A stretch of DNA of 64,000 nt from Solibacillus sp040274725 (GCA_040274725.1 JBEMAQ010000012.1:1-64000); one strand, 5' to 3'. Counted from the first letter of the stretch, positions 8,283-17,502 are shown. The notes: generated by a model from the sequence alone, not told the origin. Made by a program: numbers and translations.

Positions 8283-8819
8283 TTGAAAAGGGCAGTTTTT
8301 TTAGATCGAGATGGAGTAATAAATGAAGTACTAACTGATCGAGTGAAATTTGTAAACGAACCGAATCAATTTTATTTTTTACCTGGTGTAGAAGAAGCAA
8401 TTAAAAGTTTAAATGAGTATTTTGATTATGTGTTTGTCGTAACAAATCAAGGTGGAATTGGATTAGGTTATATGAAGGAAAAGCAGTTACATAAAATTCA
8501 TGACTATATGGTAGCTGAACTGGAGAAAAAGGGAGCAATGATTCATGAAGTTGCCTATTGTCCGCATAAACCAAAGGCTGGGTGTGAATGTAGAAAACCA
8601 AATAGCAAAATGATTTTAGATTTAGGAGAAAAATACAAAATTGACCTTGAAAAATCATATATGGTTGGAGATACTGATACGGATATTCAGGCAGGTAAAA
8701 AAGCAGGTACAAGAACCGTCTTTATTGGTGAGAGTGATCCATTAGCAGATGCAGTGTGTCCGAATTTAAAAGAGGCAGCACATTGGATTATTCGTGATAT
8801 TAAAAATAATAAGAAATAA
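8283..8819 (+). CDS. HAD-IIIA phosphatase, D-glycero-D-manno-heptose 1,7-bisphosphate phosphatase (GmhB)-like
   Basis: The 178-residue cytoplasmic phosphatase starts with the HAD motif DRDGVIN. It has VVTNQGGIG (motif II region), the zinc-type loop YCPHKPKAGCECRKPN, and VGDTDTDIQAGKKAGT (motif IV). The Cys-rich loop and size are those of GmhB/histidinol-phosphatase-type enzymes. I favour the TTG at 8283, 8 nt after AAAGGTG; an ATG at 8277 is the alternative. No heptose genes are near, so the true substrate may be another sugar phosphate. Confidence 0.85.
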   Translation: MKRAVFLDRDGVINEVLTDRVKFVNEPNQFYFLPGVEEAIKSLNEYFDYVFVVTNQGGIGLGYMKEKQLHKIHDYMVAELEKKGAMIHEVAYCPHKPKAGCECRKPNSKMILDLGEKYKIDLEKSYMVGDTDTDIQAGKKAGTRTVFIGESDPLADAVCPNLKEAAHWIIRDIKNNKK

Positions 8820-8820
8820 C

Positions 8821-8853
8821 CCACAGTAGAAAATTATCCATTGTGGGTTTTAT
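8821..8853 (+). terminator. Rho-independent terminator of the HAD gene
   Basis: CCCACA pairs with TGTGGG, followed by TTTTAT. Confidence 0.65.
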
Positions 8854-8912
8854 ATTAACTACGTTTCTTTTTATCTGTAGCTGCAACAGCAGAAAGTCAT
8901 TAAAAAAGAAAA

Positions 8913-8946
8913 GCCCATAAACGTTGATATAACAACGTTTATGGGC
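8913..8946 (-). terminator. Rho-independent terminator downstream of tRNA-Val
   Basis: GCCCATAAACGTT and its complement form a 13-bp perfect stem with an 8-nt loop. On the minus strand it is followed by TTTTCTTTTTT. Confidence 0.8.
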
Positions 8947-8957
8947 ACTTTAAATAA

Positions 8958-9030
8958 TGGTCCCGACTGGTCTCGAACCAGCGACCCCCACCTTGTCGAG
9001 GTGGTGCTCTCCCAACTGAGCTACAAGACC
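8958..9030 (-). tRNA. tRNA-Val (anticodon GAC)
   Basis: Read on the minus strand it folds as a full cloverleaf of 73 nt. The acceptor GGTCTTG pairs with CGGGACC plus discriminator A. The D stem is GCTC/GAGC, and the anticodon stem CCACC/GGTGG carries the loop TCGACAA with anticodon GAC. The T stem GCTGG/CCAGT encloses TTCGAGA. CCA is not encoded. It stands alone with its own terminator. Confidence 0.95.
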
Positions 9031-9163
9031 GTGATAAGATACAAAAATAACTTGTTCTTATATATCATTATAGCATTTAACAGGGAAGTAGTAAACAAAA
9101 AACCAATTATTTTACTTTTTATGTTATTTTTAAAATTGGATTTTCACGCTTTCCTTCTACGCA

Positions 9164-9382
9164 TTAACGTCTTTTCTTTTTATCGTCTTTTAATAATAGT
9201 TCCTTCTTAATTATTTTTTCTAACGCTACATAGACGTGATATTTGTTAGCTTCAAGTTGGATGACATTTACAACTTTCCCTTTACGACCTTTAATTTTGA
9301 TGCTTTCATCGACTTGAGGTATACGTTGTAAATATTGACTTAGTACAGAGGTGTTTTTTTCAAAATAATGAATCGCAAACAT
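9164..9382 (-). CDS. Small basic protein, 72 aa, unknown function
   Basis: The protein has a beta-rich middle (ESIKIKGRKGKVVNV) and a very lysine/arginine-rich tail ending DDKKKRR, which suggests binding to nucleic acid or ribosomes. GGAGCG lies before the ATG. It lies 130 bp downstream of the tRNA promoter side and is transcribed in the same direction. I recall comparable small proteins in Planococcaceae but cannot name the family. Confidence 0.6.
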   Translation of the reverse strand: MFAIHYFEKNTSVLSQYLQRIPQVDESIKIKGRKGKVVNVIQLEANKYHVYVALEKIIKKELLLKDDKKKRR

Positions 9383-9553
9383 TTTAACACGCTCCTTGTA
9401 AACTCAAATAGAAGATTGAGTGAATTTTTTTCAATTTATGATGATTCCTGGGCGTATAGAACCGTCTGAAAAGGGGATTAAAAAAATTGGAAAAATAGTT
9501 TCCACTTTTCAATAATAAGATAGGATAATCGAATGAATTGGGGTGGAGAAGGA

Positions 9554-10816
9554 ATGAAGAAAAAATGGGGTTTAATAGCTGTTCTTACATTTGGCTTGTA
9601 TGTTGTATTGATGTATATCTATTTTTTTCATAGCCAAAATAGCGGAATTCCAGCTTCTCTTAAAGGAACAGTAGCCGATCCAAGTACTTTTCTAACAGCG
9701 CAGGAATTACTGTTAAGTGAAGAGTTATCAAAGATAAGAAATTTCCTATTTTTTTTAGCAACGCCGTTAGAATGGTTGCTTTACTTTGTTATTTTGATTA
9801 CGGGAATTTCACGTTTGTTCGAAAGATGGAGCCCCGAACAACAAAAATGGGCCATTTGGAGAAATACAGTGTATGTATTTTTACTATCTTTATTATTATT
9901 TGTCCTCCAATTTCCGCTAGGTTACTACAAGTATACACTGAGTAAAGGCTATGGCATAAGTACGCAGCCTTTTTCCTCATGGATGAGGGATAATGTGATA
10001 GATTTTTGGATGGATTTTGGGGTGTCCGTTATGATGGTCACCGTTCTCTATTGGCTTATCAAACAAAGTCCGAAGCGATGGTGGTTATATGCATGGGCAT
10101 TAACTATTCCATTTTCACTTTTCCTTATGTTCATCCAACCAGTCGTGATTGACCCAATCTATAATGATTTTTCTCCACTAAAAGATAAAGTATTAGAGAC
10201 GAAGATTCTTTCACTCGCAGAACAAGCGAATATTCCTTCTGAGCATGTGTATGAAGTGAATATGTCGGAGAAGACGAATGCTTTAAATGCCTATGTGACA
10301 GGAATTGGTGAAAATTCTAGGATTGTGCTGTGGGATACGACATTAAACCGATTAACGGATGAAGAAATACTATTCATTATGGCACATGAGATGGGTCACT
10401 ACGTGGTGAAGGATATTTATTTAAACATAGCTGTCTATTTGTTGATGATGCTTATTGGACTTTGGTTAATTGCAAAAATTATGCCTTGGATGATCAGTCG
10501 TTATGGAACGATAGTAAAAGTTAAACAAATGAGCAATATTCATTCATTGCCTTTGTTTTTATTGATGTCATCTTTTTTATTATTCTTCTCAAGCCCATTG
10601 TCAAATGCAATTTCACGGTATCAGGAGGTCCGCGCCGATGAATATGCAATGGAACTAGTGGAAAATCCCGAGGCAGCGGTCTCGACGTTTCAACAGTTGA
10701 CCAAAGCTGGACTTGGCGAAGTAAACCCATCAGCCCTTGTCAAATGGTTCCGCTACTCCCATCCGCCAATGTTAGAAAGAATCAATAAAGTAGCTGACCA
10801 AGCTGAAGGGGAATAG
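9554..10816 (+). CDS. M48-family integral membrane metalloprotease (CAAX prenyl protease Ste24-like)
   Basis: The roughly 420-residue membrane protease has several N-terminal transmembrane segments. The sequence NALNAYVTGIG is followed by the zinc motif HEMGH (around residue 272) and a distal Glu in RADEYAMELV. The C-terminus PPMLERINKV is typical of Ste24-type M48 enzymes. It probably removes damaged or misfolded membrane proteins; true prenyl substrates are not expected in bacteria. Start: the ATG at 9554 behind GGAGAAGGA. The frame opens 7 codons earlier, but that region holds the binding site itself. Confidence 0.9.
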   Translation: MKKKWGLIAVLTFGLYVVLMYIYFFHSQNSGIPASLKGTVADPSTFLTAQELLLSEELSKIRNFLFFLATPLEWLLYFVILITGISRLFERWSPEQQKWAIWRNTVYVFLLSLLLFVLQFPLGYYKYTLSKGYGISTQPFSSWMRDNVIDFWMDFGVSVMMVTVLYWLIKQSPKRWWLYAWALTIPFSLFLMFIQPVVIDPIYNDFSPLKDKVLETKILSLAEQANIPSEHVYEVNMSEKTNALNAYVTGIGENSRIVLWDTTLNRLTDEEILFIMAHEMGHYVVKDIYLNIAVYLLMMLIGLWLIAKIMPWMISRYGTIVKVKQMSNIHSLPLFLLMSSFLLFFSSPLSNAISRYQEVRADEYAMELVENPEAAVSTFQQLTKAGLGEVNPSALVKWFRYSHPPMLERINKVADQAEGE

Positions 10817-10888
10817 AACTAAGTTTGTTTGTTGTACGGGTTTCAGCTGTAGTATCAAGGTTCAGATAGAATAAGTTTGAGCTAATCG

Positions 10889-10936
10889 AAAAGCGCTTCA
10901 AATCCTTTCATATCGAGGTTTTGAGGCGTTTTTTCG
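10889..10936 (+). terminator. Rho-independent terminator of the M48 protease gene
   Basis: AAAAGCGCTTCAAA pairs imperfectly with TTTTGAGGCGTTTTTT and ends in a T run. Confidence 0.6.
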
Positions 10937-11067
10937 TTTTCTTAGAAATCTCAGAAAACGGTACAAATGGGCCATATAGTAGAGTACTTAACTTTCACTA
11001 TGACAGGATTAATAATGTTTTGTATTGAATATATAAAATAGAACATTAAAAAGGAGTGGGAGAAACT

Positions 11068-12045
11068 TTGAAAACACGAGTAACGGAGATTTTAGGAATT
11101 AAATATCCAATTGTACAAGGTGGACTTGCTTATCTTGCTTATGCTGAGCTGGCTGCTGCGGTCTCGAATGCAGGTGGACTTGGACAAATTACTGCAGCAA
11201 CGTTAGGTACTCCTGAAAAACTTAGAGATGAAATTCGTAAAGTACGTACACTTACGAATAAGCCCTTCGCCGTGAACTTTGCTATTGCACGTCATGATGG
11301 ACAATATAAAGAATTACTCGAAGTGGCCATTAAAGAGAAAGTACCAGCAATTTCAATTACTGGCGCAAACCCGCAACCTGTTTTCGAACGAATTAGCGGG
11401 GGAAATATTAAAACACTTGTTCTTGTAGCCGGTGTTAGACAAGCACAAAAAGCGGAAGAACTCGGTGCTGATATGGTAATGGTAGTTGGTCAGGAAGGAG
11501 GAGGGCATTTGGGGCGTGAAGATATTAGCACAATGGTTCTTACTCCTCGTGTGGTCGATTCTGTATCCATTCCAGTATTAGCAAGTGGTGGCATTGGAGA
11601 TGGACGAGGTTTATTAGCAGCATTAGCTTTAGGCGCAGAGGGAATTGAAATGGGGACGCGTTTTATTGCTACCCAAGAGTGCGTTCATGCAAACGAGAAA
11701 TATAAGCAAGCAATTCTTCATGCAAAAGAAACGGATACAGTAATTATTAAGAAAACATTAGGCTCACCAGGACGAGTTTTGAAATCAGAATTTACTCTGG
11801 ATATAATCAAGCGTGAAAAAGCAGGAGCAACCTATGAAGATCTCCAAAATGTTATCAGTGGAAGAGCTAATCGCAAGTATATCTATGAGGGGAATGAAGA
11901 AAATGGTTTCGGATGGGCTGGACAAGTAATCGGTCTTATCAACGATATTCCAACAGTTCAGGAGTTATTTGATGAGATGATTCTCACGGCAGAAAAAGGA
12001 TTGAACCGTTTAGATACTATTATTGAGGAACCAACTCATATATAG
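11068..12045 (+). CDS. Nitronate monooxygenase / FabK-like FMN enzyme
   Basis: The 325-residue TIM-barrel flavoprotein belongs to the 2-nitropropane dioxygenase family. The start region is KYPIVQGGLAY, with SNAGGLGQITAA, VVGQEGGGHLGR (catalytic His region) and the phosphate-binding SGGIGDGRG. It could oxidise nitronates with FMN and O2, or act as a FabK-type enoyl-ACP reductase; the motifs do not separate the two. The AAGGAG at 11051-11056 overlaps an upstream GTG, so I use the TTG at 11068. It is a single gene with its own terminator. Confidence 0.85.
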   Translation: MKTRVTEILGIKYPIVQGGLAYLAYAELAAAVSNAGGLGQITAATLGTPEKLRDEIRKVRTLTNKPFAVNFAIARHDGQYKELLEVAIKEKVPAISITGANPQPVFERISGGNIKTLVLVAGVRQAQKAEELGADMVMVVGQEGGGHLGREDISTMVLTPRVVDSVSIPVLASGGIGDGRGLLAALALGAEGIEMGTRFIATQECVHANEKYKQAILHAKETDTVIIKKTLGSPGRVLKSEFTLDIIKREKAGATYEDLQNVISGRANRKYIYEGNEENGFGWAGQVIGLINDIPTVQELFDEMILTAEKGLNRLDTIIEEPTHI

Positions 12046-12145
12046 TTTTTAACTGACTTTGGATCTTTTCTGAACAATTAACGGTTACTTCGGTAACTAT
12101 TTTTTATTATGAAAGTAAAAGTTGTGAAATAAGATACTTTAAAGG

Positions 12146-12177
12146 GCGCATTCAGGGAATAGGGAATGCGCTTTTTC
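12146..12177 (+). terminator. Rho-independent terminator
   Basis: GCGCATTC pairs with GAATGCGC, followed by TTTTTCCTTTT. Confidence 0.75.
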
Positions 12178-12533
12178 CTTTTAAAATATAAAAATGTCTC
12201 ATGTGGGATAAATTTATTTCACTCAAAAATTGACGCAGAATCAATATAAAAATTTTTTTCTAAAATTCCTATTGCTACTATTATTTCACAATATATAAAT
12301 GAATAACGAATACTGAAATACCAATCTTGTATGTTATTTCACATGCAGTAAAAAGCATGAATTGTTATTCATTGAAAGTAATTTGCTACATAAAACAGAA
12401 AATCTAGATTCGAATATTAGATGATTCCAGAATAACAGAATATATTGTCGTCGGTAATAGAATATATTGTAGTCATGGGGTGAATATAAATTCGTCTCAT
12501 CAAAGGGAAATTAAAATGAAAAGGGGGTTTTGT
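12178..12533. other. AT-rich intergenic region
   Basis: I see no gene or remnant. A near-duplicate phrase (CAGAATATATTGTCGTCGG and AGAATATATTGTAGTCATGG) occurs about 24 bp apart just before the YhgE-like gene and may be part of its promoter or operator. Confidence 0.4.
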
Positions 12534-15209
12534 ATGGGGGCGATTGATTTACTCAAATTGGAATTCAGAAAACTGCTAGACAATAAGGCGCTACTGTTTA
12601 CGCTATTAGGCATACTTCTTATTCCCATTATCTATGTAGCCGTTTTATTGTCTTCCAAGTGGGGTCCATATGACAATATGGATAACTTGCCAGTAGCTTT
12701 CGTCAATAATGATGCCGGAGCAATCTCTGGGGGATCGCCAATCAATGTCGGCATTGATTTAGAGGAGACGTTAAAGGCTAGTCCGTCATTAGGTTGGAAT
12801 TTTGTTACAAGTGAGGAAGCAGCGAAGGGACTTGAAAGTAACGACTATTACATGGTGATTGAAGTCCCAGAAGATTTTTCACAAAAGGTGACGACTGTAC
12901 TCGATGCAACGCCACAAGTGCCAGAAATTCACTATACGAAAAATGAAGGCATGAACTTCATGGCGGCACAGGTGACAAATAGTGCAGTGGAGCGCATTCG
13001 CGAGCAGTTAGGGGACAAGATTACCGCGACATTTGCGACGACTGTATTCGAAAAGTTCCCAAATATCGCGGATGGATTTTTAAGCGGTGCAGATGGTGCG
13101 AAGCAAATTAAGAACGGTACGATTCAATTAGCGGACGGAACGAACACGATGCTTGCATCCTTGCAACAAAAGGCACCAGATATTGCGCGTTTAGCAGATG
13201 GTGCAAAGCAAGCGGATATTGGTGCAACGACGTTACTTTCTTCGGTTACGAATGGGACAGGGGATATTAACCTTTTAGCGAACGGTGCGAATCAAGTAGC
13301 GGACGGAGCAAAGCGCTTAGCGACAGGAGCAGCGAGCTTAAAAGGCGGTACATCGCAGGTTGCGGACGGAGCAGATCGTTTAGCAGCAGGTACACAAAGC
13401 TTAAAAGGTGGTACATCGCAAGTTGCAGACGGAGCAGACCGTTTAGCGGCAGGAGCAGCGAGCTTAAAAGGTGGTACATCACAAGTAGCAGCAGGAGCAG
13501 ATCGTTTAGCGCAAGGGACAACGGAAGTTTCAAATGGCGCGCATGCACTTGCGACAGGTGCAACGGATCTGAAGGATGGGGCAAGCCGAGTTTTAACGGG
13601 TCTACAAGATTCCGAGACGGGTTCTCAGCAGGTTTTAACTGGACTCGGTGATGTGAAATCAGGTGTAACGGTAGTAAATAGTCGTCTTACTGAACTTGAA
13701 GCAGGTGCAACGCAGGTACATGGTGGCTTAGCCCAATTGTCTACGGAAGTATCAGGTTTAGCAGCCCAATTACAACCTTTAGCAGCTACAAACCCGGAAT
13801 TGGGTCAGAAGATTCAACAATTAGTCGAATCTTTGCAGCAATTAACGGGCGGAGCAGAGCAGCTTAAAACAGGTGCAAGTCAACTAGTAGCTGGTACATC
13901 GAGTCAAGGCCAGCTAGCAAGCGGCGTCGACCAATTAATCGCAGGACAGACCCGTTTGAATGCAGGGTTAACGGAATTAATTGGTGGGCAAACATCCATT
14001 GTCGGTGGTACAGAGCAATTAGTAGCAGGTTCAAATCGTTTAGCAACGGGAGCAACGGACTTAAATACAGGCGCAGCAACGTTGGTAGCTGGTGTTGGAC
14101 AGTTAGGTACAGGTGCAGGTGAATTAAACGCAGGTGCAACCGCATTAAAAGCGGGGATTGGTCAAGTGGATGCAGGAGCAACGAACTTACAAACAGGTGT
14201 ATCCGCATTAAAGGCAGGGATTGGCCAGGTTGATGCAGGTGCAGGCGAATTAAACGCAGGCGCAACGACATTAGCAGCAGGTGCAGGCCAAGTAGCAGAT
14301 GGCAATCAAAAATTAACGGTTTCATGGCGGGGATTAACGGACGGCGTGAAGCAATTAAAAGCGGGGACTGCTCAAATCGCAGACGGTAACAGGGCTGTTG
14401 CGACGGGTTGGTCTACGTTAATCGACGGAACAACACAGTTAAACGCAGGTGCCATCCAATTGCGCGACGGTAGCGAACAGTTAGCAACGGGCCTAGAGGG
14501 TGGCTACGCGCAAGTAGCAGCGGTGAATGCGGGTCAAGACAACATTAGCATGTTCGCATCACCAGTTACGCTAGTGGGTGAAGAAGTAAACGCTTACTCG
14601 TACTACCGCGATTCAACAGCGCCATATGTTTTATCATTAGCGTTGTTCGTGAGTTTATTAGTATTAAGTTTCTTCATCGATTTCAAAAAGCCAGCTTCAA
14701 ACCCAAGCTCAGCATTTAGCTGGTATGTAAGCAAGTGGTTAAAGCTAGCAACATTTGCAGTAGCTCAGGCGCTTGTCTTATCATTATTCGTATTAATCGT
14801 TTTAGGCTTAGATGTAACGAATGTATTGTTTTTCATATTATTTACGATTTTCGTAAGCTTAACATTCATGTCAATTATCTTCTTCCTAGTAGCAGTTGGT
14901 GGCAACATCGGCCGCTTCATTGGACTCGCGTTCATCGTATTACAATTATCAATCACAGGCTCGAATTTACCGATTGATATGTTACCTGCAAACTTACGTA
15001 CAGTGAGCCAATTCTTGCCGTTAACGTACTCAAATGCAGGGTTCAAATCGACCATTTCGCTAGGTGACCTAGGCTTCCTCTATTCCAATGCACTCGTGCT
15101 AGCGATTTACTTCGTCGTAGCTTCGGTGTTAGCGTTACTCGTCTTCTTAGTAAGCTTTAAGTCTATTGGCTCGGCTAGCAAGTCCGACTCAATGATGAGC
15201 GAGTCATAA
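12534..15209 (+). CDS. YhgE/Pip-family membrane protein with long repeat-rich extracellular domain
   Basis: The roughly 891-residue protein begins with a cytoplasmic stub and one transmembrane helix (FTLLGILLIPIIYVAVLL). It continues with the family signature WGPYDNMDNLPVAFVNNDAG and a long extracellular region of ADGA/LAAGA/L-x-x-G repeats (about residues 180-670). About five to six C-terminal membrane helices end it. This is the architecture of phage-infection-protein (Pip) and ABC-2-like YhgE proteins, known as phage receptors and envelope proteins. The ATG at 12534, 7 nt after AAAGGGGG, is preferred over the start 18 codons upstream. Three 63-bp near-identical units sit inside the repeat domain. 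Confidence 0.85.
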   Translation: MGAIDLLKLEFRKLLDNKALLFTLLGILLIPIIYVAVLLSSKWGPYDNMDNLPVAFVNNDAGAISGGSPINVGIDLEETLKASPSLGWNFVTSEEAAKGLESNDYYMVIEVPEDFSQKVTTVLDATPQVPEIHYTKNEGMNFMAAQVTNSAVERIREQLGDKITATFATTVFEKFPNIADGFLSGADGAKQIKNGTIQLADGTNTMLASLQQKAPDIARLADGAKQADIGATTLLSSVTNGTGDINLLANGANQVADGAKRLATGAASLKGGTSQVADGADRLAAGTQSLKGGTSQVADGADRLAAGAASLKGGTSQVAAGADRLAQGTTEVSNGAHALATGATDLKDGASRVLTGLQDSETGSQQVLTGLGDVKSGVTVVNSRLTELEAGATQVHGGLAQLSTEVSGLAAQLQPLAATNPELGQKIQQLVESLQQLTGGAEQLKTGASQLVAGTSSQGQLASGVDQLIAGQTRLNAGLTELIGGQTSIVGGTEQLVAGSNRLATGATDLNTGAATLVAGVGQLGTGAGELNAGATALKAGIGQVDAGATNLQTGVSALKAGIGQVDAGAGELNAGATTLAAGAGQVADGNQKLTVSWRGLTDGVKQLKAGTAQIADGNRAVATGWSTLIDGTTQLNAGAIQLRDGSEQLATGLEGGYAQVAAVNAGQDNISMFASPVTLVGEEVNAYSYYRDSTAPYVLSLALFVSLLVLSFFIDFKKPASNPSSAFSWYVSKWLKLATFAVAQALVLSLFVLIVLGLDVTNVLFFILFTIFVSLTFMSIIFFLVAVGGNIGRFIGLAFIVLQLSITGSNLPIDMLPANLRTVSQFLPLTYSNAGFKSTISLGDLGFLYSNALVLAIYFVVASVLALLVFLVSFKSIGSASKSDSMMSES
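13335..13523 (+). repeat. Three tandem 63-bp repeats inside the YhgE-like gene
   Basis: Units start at 13335, 13398 and 13461, each beginning AGCTTAAAAGG and encoding 21 residues of the form SLKGGTSQVADGADRLAAG. The spacing is exactly 63 bp and in frame. Units differ mainly at synonymous sites. Confidence 0.85.
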
Positions 15210-15217
15210 CAAAATGA

Positions 15218-15257
15218 AAAAGCTCCTTTCTCTCTTCTAGGGGGAAGGGAGCTTTTC
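15218..15257 (+). terminator. Rho-independent terminator of the YhgE-like gene
   Basis: AAAAGCTCCTTTC pairs with GAAGGGAGCTTTT across a short loop. Confidence 0.75.
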
Positions 15258-15378
15258 TACTTGGTGAGGGCGAATGAAGTGAGATGGACCATAAATTCGA
15301 GCGTTTTTATCATCATGAGATTGTAGTGACTAGAAAAACGCAATTCACGTCACATCTCAATGCAAACCGCGTCCACCA

Positions 15379-15702
15379 TCATTTCGAAATTGTATGTAAA
15401 TAAATGCCCTTTTCAAAGCCGCCCTTGTGCTTACGCTTTGCATGACGTAACTCCTCGAATTGCTCTGGCGTGTAACCATGTAATTTCGCAGCCGCGTATG
15501 CAAGCTCAACGATATCAATTAATTCATCAACCGCACCCACCTTTTCGCTGACCATGCTATATTCTTTGATTTCCTCAAAAAGCTTTTTTGTTAGCTCCGT
15601 TTGATGCTCTAAAGGGGATAACAGCTTCAAGCTATAACTACCGCCGTCCTTTGTAACGAGTGATGGGACTTTATCACGTACGAGTTTGTTCAAATGAATC
15701 AT
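15379..15702 (-). CDS. MazG-like / PRA-PH-like nucleotide pyrophosphohydrolase
   Basis: The 107-residue all-alpha NTP pyrophosphatase has KLVRDKVP at the N-terminus and the metal-binding pattern EEIKEY ... VDELIDIVE in the central helices, followed by a KHKGGFEKGIYL tail. Proteins of this size are often annotated as phosphoribosyl-ATP pyrophosphohydrolases. With no his genes near, a house-cleaning role on non-canonical NTPs is more likely. AAAAGGAGG lies before the ATG. Confidence 0.8.
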   Translation of the reverse strand: MIHLNKLVRDKVPSLVTKDGGSYSLKLLSPLEHQTELTKKLFEEIKEYSMVSEKVGAVDELIDIVELAYAAAKLHGYTPEQFEELRHAKRKHKGGFEKGIYLHTISK

Positions 15703-15840
15703 GTAAATACCTCCTTTTTCGCTGTTATCGTACCATAGAATGAGGGAAGTGAGAAGGGAATGTTTGGGGAAATTAGGCTACTTTTCACACGTCATGCACG
15801 ATATAATATAGCTTTAGAATAGGTATCGGAGGAATGTTGT

Positions 15841-17103
15841 GTGAGAAAAAATGGGTTGAAGAAATGGATGCAATACGTTGCGGTTGGCGTACTTGCTGCC
15901 GGTGTATTTGCTGGAGGTGCCCCGTCATCAAAGGCTGCCTCGGAGCAATTTGTGGATGTCAAGCCGTCGCATTATGCATATGATGCGGTGAACTGGGCAA
16001 AGAATAATCAAATCATTAGCGGTTACGTCGATGAAAAGGGCAAGGCGACAGGGTACTTTGGTCCAAGTGATACGGTGACAGAGGCGCAATTTGTGAAAAT
16101 GCTGGCAAGCTATTTAAAGCTAAAGGATACGGGCGGGGATTTACCGAAATACACGGGAGCAAGTGCTTGGTCAGATACATATTATGATGCGCTTGCAACG
16201 TACGCTGTGCCGGTAAATGGTTATTTTGATCAAACGCTTCGCAATCGTGAGGTGAAGCGCGGCATGGTGGCACAGGCGATTGGTTATACAGTGGGTGATA
16301 CAGCGAGTTTGCAAGAAGCCGTAACATTTTTAATGGAAGAAGGTATTTCGACAGGACAAAATCCGGAGTATGCAGGGGATGTACTGCGTTATTTTGGTAC
16401 AACCAATTCCTTAACACGCGCACAAGCCGTGACATTCTTGTATCGCCTCGAGCAGCAGCAAAAGGATGCAGTGAGTGTAGTTGCGACGAAAAAAGTAGCT
16501 GGGCTTGAAACATTAGTTGCAAAAGCGAATGTGGGATTAGTGCAGGTGGATGCGCAGTTAAAAACGGGGACATTGTATTCAGCAACAAAAAATCCGCTTG
16601 CAATCATGACGATGGATACGGAGCAAACGGTGTTGATTGAGTTATTGCCGCAAGCTGTACCAAATACAGTGAATAACTTTATCTCACTCATTCAGTCAGG
16701 CTACTATAATGGGCTGACGTTCCACCGCGTCATTCCTGAATTTATGATTCAAGGCGGTGACCCGTCAGGTAACGGTTCAGGTGGGCCAAATTATATGATT
16801 GCCGGAGAATTTTTAGCGAACGGTTTTACGAATCTGGTTGCGCATACACGCGGTGTACTATCAATGGCACGCACAAATGATCCGAACTCAGCCGGTTCAC
16901 AGTTTTTTATTATGGTCGAGGATTCACCGCATCTTGACGGGCAGTATGCAGCATTTGGGATTGTTGTAGACGGCATGGCGACAGTGGATCACATTGTGCA
17001 GGCAAAGAGGGATTCATCAGACAAGCCGCATGTAGATCAGGTCATTTCGCAAATGCGCGTTGAAACATTTGGTGTTGCGTACCCAGCACCTGTGAAGTAT
17101 TAG
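15841..17103 (+). CDS. Secreted SLH-domain protein fused to a cyclophilin-type peptidyl-prolyl isomerase
   Basis: The 420-residue exported protein starts with a signal peptide (residues 1-33, ending SSKAAS). About two to three S-layer-homology modules follow (FVDVKPSHYAYDAVNWAKNN; GYFGPSDTVTEAQFVKML; LTRAQAVTFLYRLEQ), roughly residues 35-205. A complete cyclophilin domain spans about 250-410 (FHRVIPEFMIQGGDPSGNG, SAGSQFFIMVEDSPHLDG, AAFGIV). The catalytic Arg of FHR and the QFF-x and H-L-D-G elements are present. It should sit on the cell wall through SLH binding and catalyse proline isomerisation during folding of exported proteins. GTG start after TCGGAGG. Confidence 0.9.
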   Translation: MRKNGLKKWMQYVAVGVLAAGVFAGGAPSSKAASEQFVDVKPSHYAYDAVNWAKNNQIISGYVDEKGKATGYFGPSDTVTEAQFVKMLASYLKLKDTGGDLPKYTGASAWSDTYYDALATYAVPVNGYFDQTLRNREVKRGMVAQAIGYTVGDTASLQEAVTFLMEEGISTGQNPEYAGDVLRYFGTTNSLTRAQAVTFLYRLEQQQKDAVSVVATKKVAGLETLVAKANVGLVQVDAQLKTGTLYSATKNPLAIMTMDTEQTVLIELLPQAVPNTVNNFISLIQSGYYNGLTFHRVIPEFMIQGGDPSGNGSGGPNYMIAGEFLANGFTNLVAHTRGVLSMARTNDPNSAGSQFFIMVEDSPHLDGQYAAFGIVVDGMATVDHIVQAKRDSSDKPHVDQVISQMRVETFGVAYPAPVKY

Positions 17104-17115
17104 CGATTAAATGGA

Positions 17116-17160
17116 AAACAGCTTTGGAAAACGACTCGTTTTCCAAAGCTGTTTGTTTTC
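17116..17160 (+). terminator. Strong rho-independent terminator
   Basis: AAACAGCTTTGGAAAACGA pairs with its complement to GCTGTTT, followed by GTTTTC. Confidence 0.8.
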
Positions 17161-17173
17161 GTTCAAAGAAAAA

Positions 17174-17201
17174 GGGCCGTTCAGATTATCCTGAACGGTC
17201 C
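17174..17201 (-). terminator. Terminator of the YxcD-like operon
   Basis: GGGCCGTTCAG pairs with CTGAACGGTCC. On the minus strand it is followed by TTTTTCTTTG. Confidence 0.75.
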
Positions 17202-17208
17202 TACTTGA

Positions 17209-17502
17209 TTAAAATTCTAAATAAGCAACCATACCATGCTCATCATCGATATCGAACTGAATGCGCGCGGCCATTGAGTCACGCTGCAAGTTTTCGTCGA
17301 TGTAGAGGCGAATGGCTGTAATGAAGTTCACTTGATTGTACGCATCCATTTGACCATTTACGTACGCTTCTGCGCCGTAGCCTGTCTCGTCCTCATAAGT
17401 CAGTTCTACTTCTACGTCAGCAGGGTTCACGTGACGGAAACGTGCGTGAAACTCGCATACTACGTTAATTAAATCTTGCTCAAACAGTGTTATTTTTTCC
17501 AC
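17209..17502 (-). CDS. YxcD-like small protein (DUF2653 type)
   Basis: The 97-residue acidic cytoplasmic protein starts MEKITLFEQDLINVVCEF and has a VEVELTYEDETGYGAEAYVNG strand pair. The pattern fits B. subtilis YxcD and the DUF2653 family, whose function is unknown. GTG start. It overlaps the upstream Asn-rich membrane gene by 13 nt, so the two form a translationally coupled pair with a shared terminator. Confidence 0.7.
   Translation of the reverse strand: MEKITLFEQDLINVVCEFHARFRHVNPADVEVELTYEDETGYGAEAYVNGQMDAYNQVNFITAIRLYIDENLQRDSMAARIQFDIDDEHGMVAYLEF

Noticed and set aside
8941..9210. Open frame across the tRNA (WSRTSDPHLVEVV...)
   Set aside because: It is the translation of tRNA-Val on the wrong strand, a well-known false ORF; the cloverleaf explains the sequence.
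13864..14325. Leu-rich minus-strand frames opposite the YhgE-like gene
   Set aside because: They are mirror images of the Gln/Ala/Gly repeat codons, without start signals.
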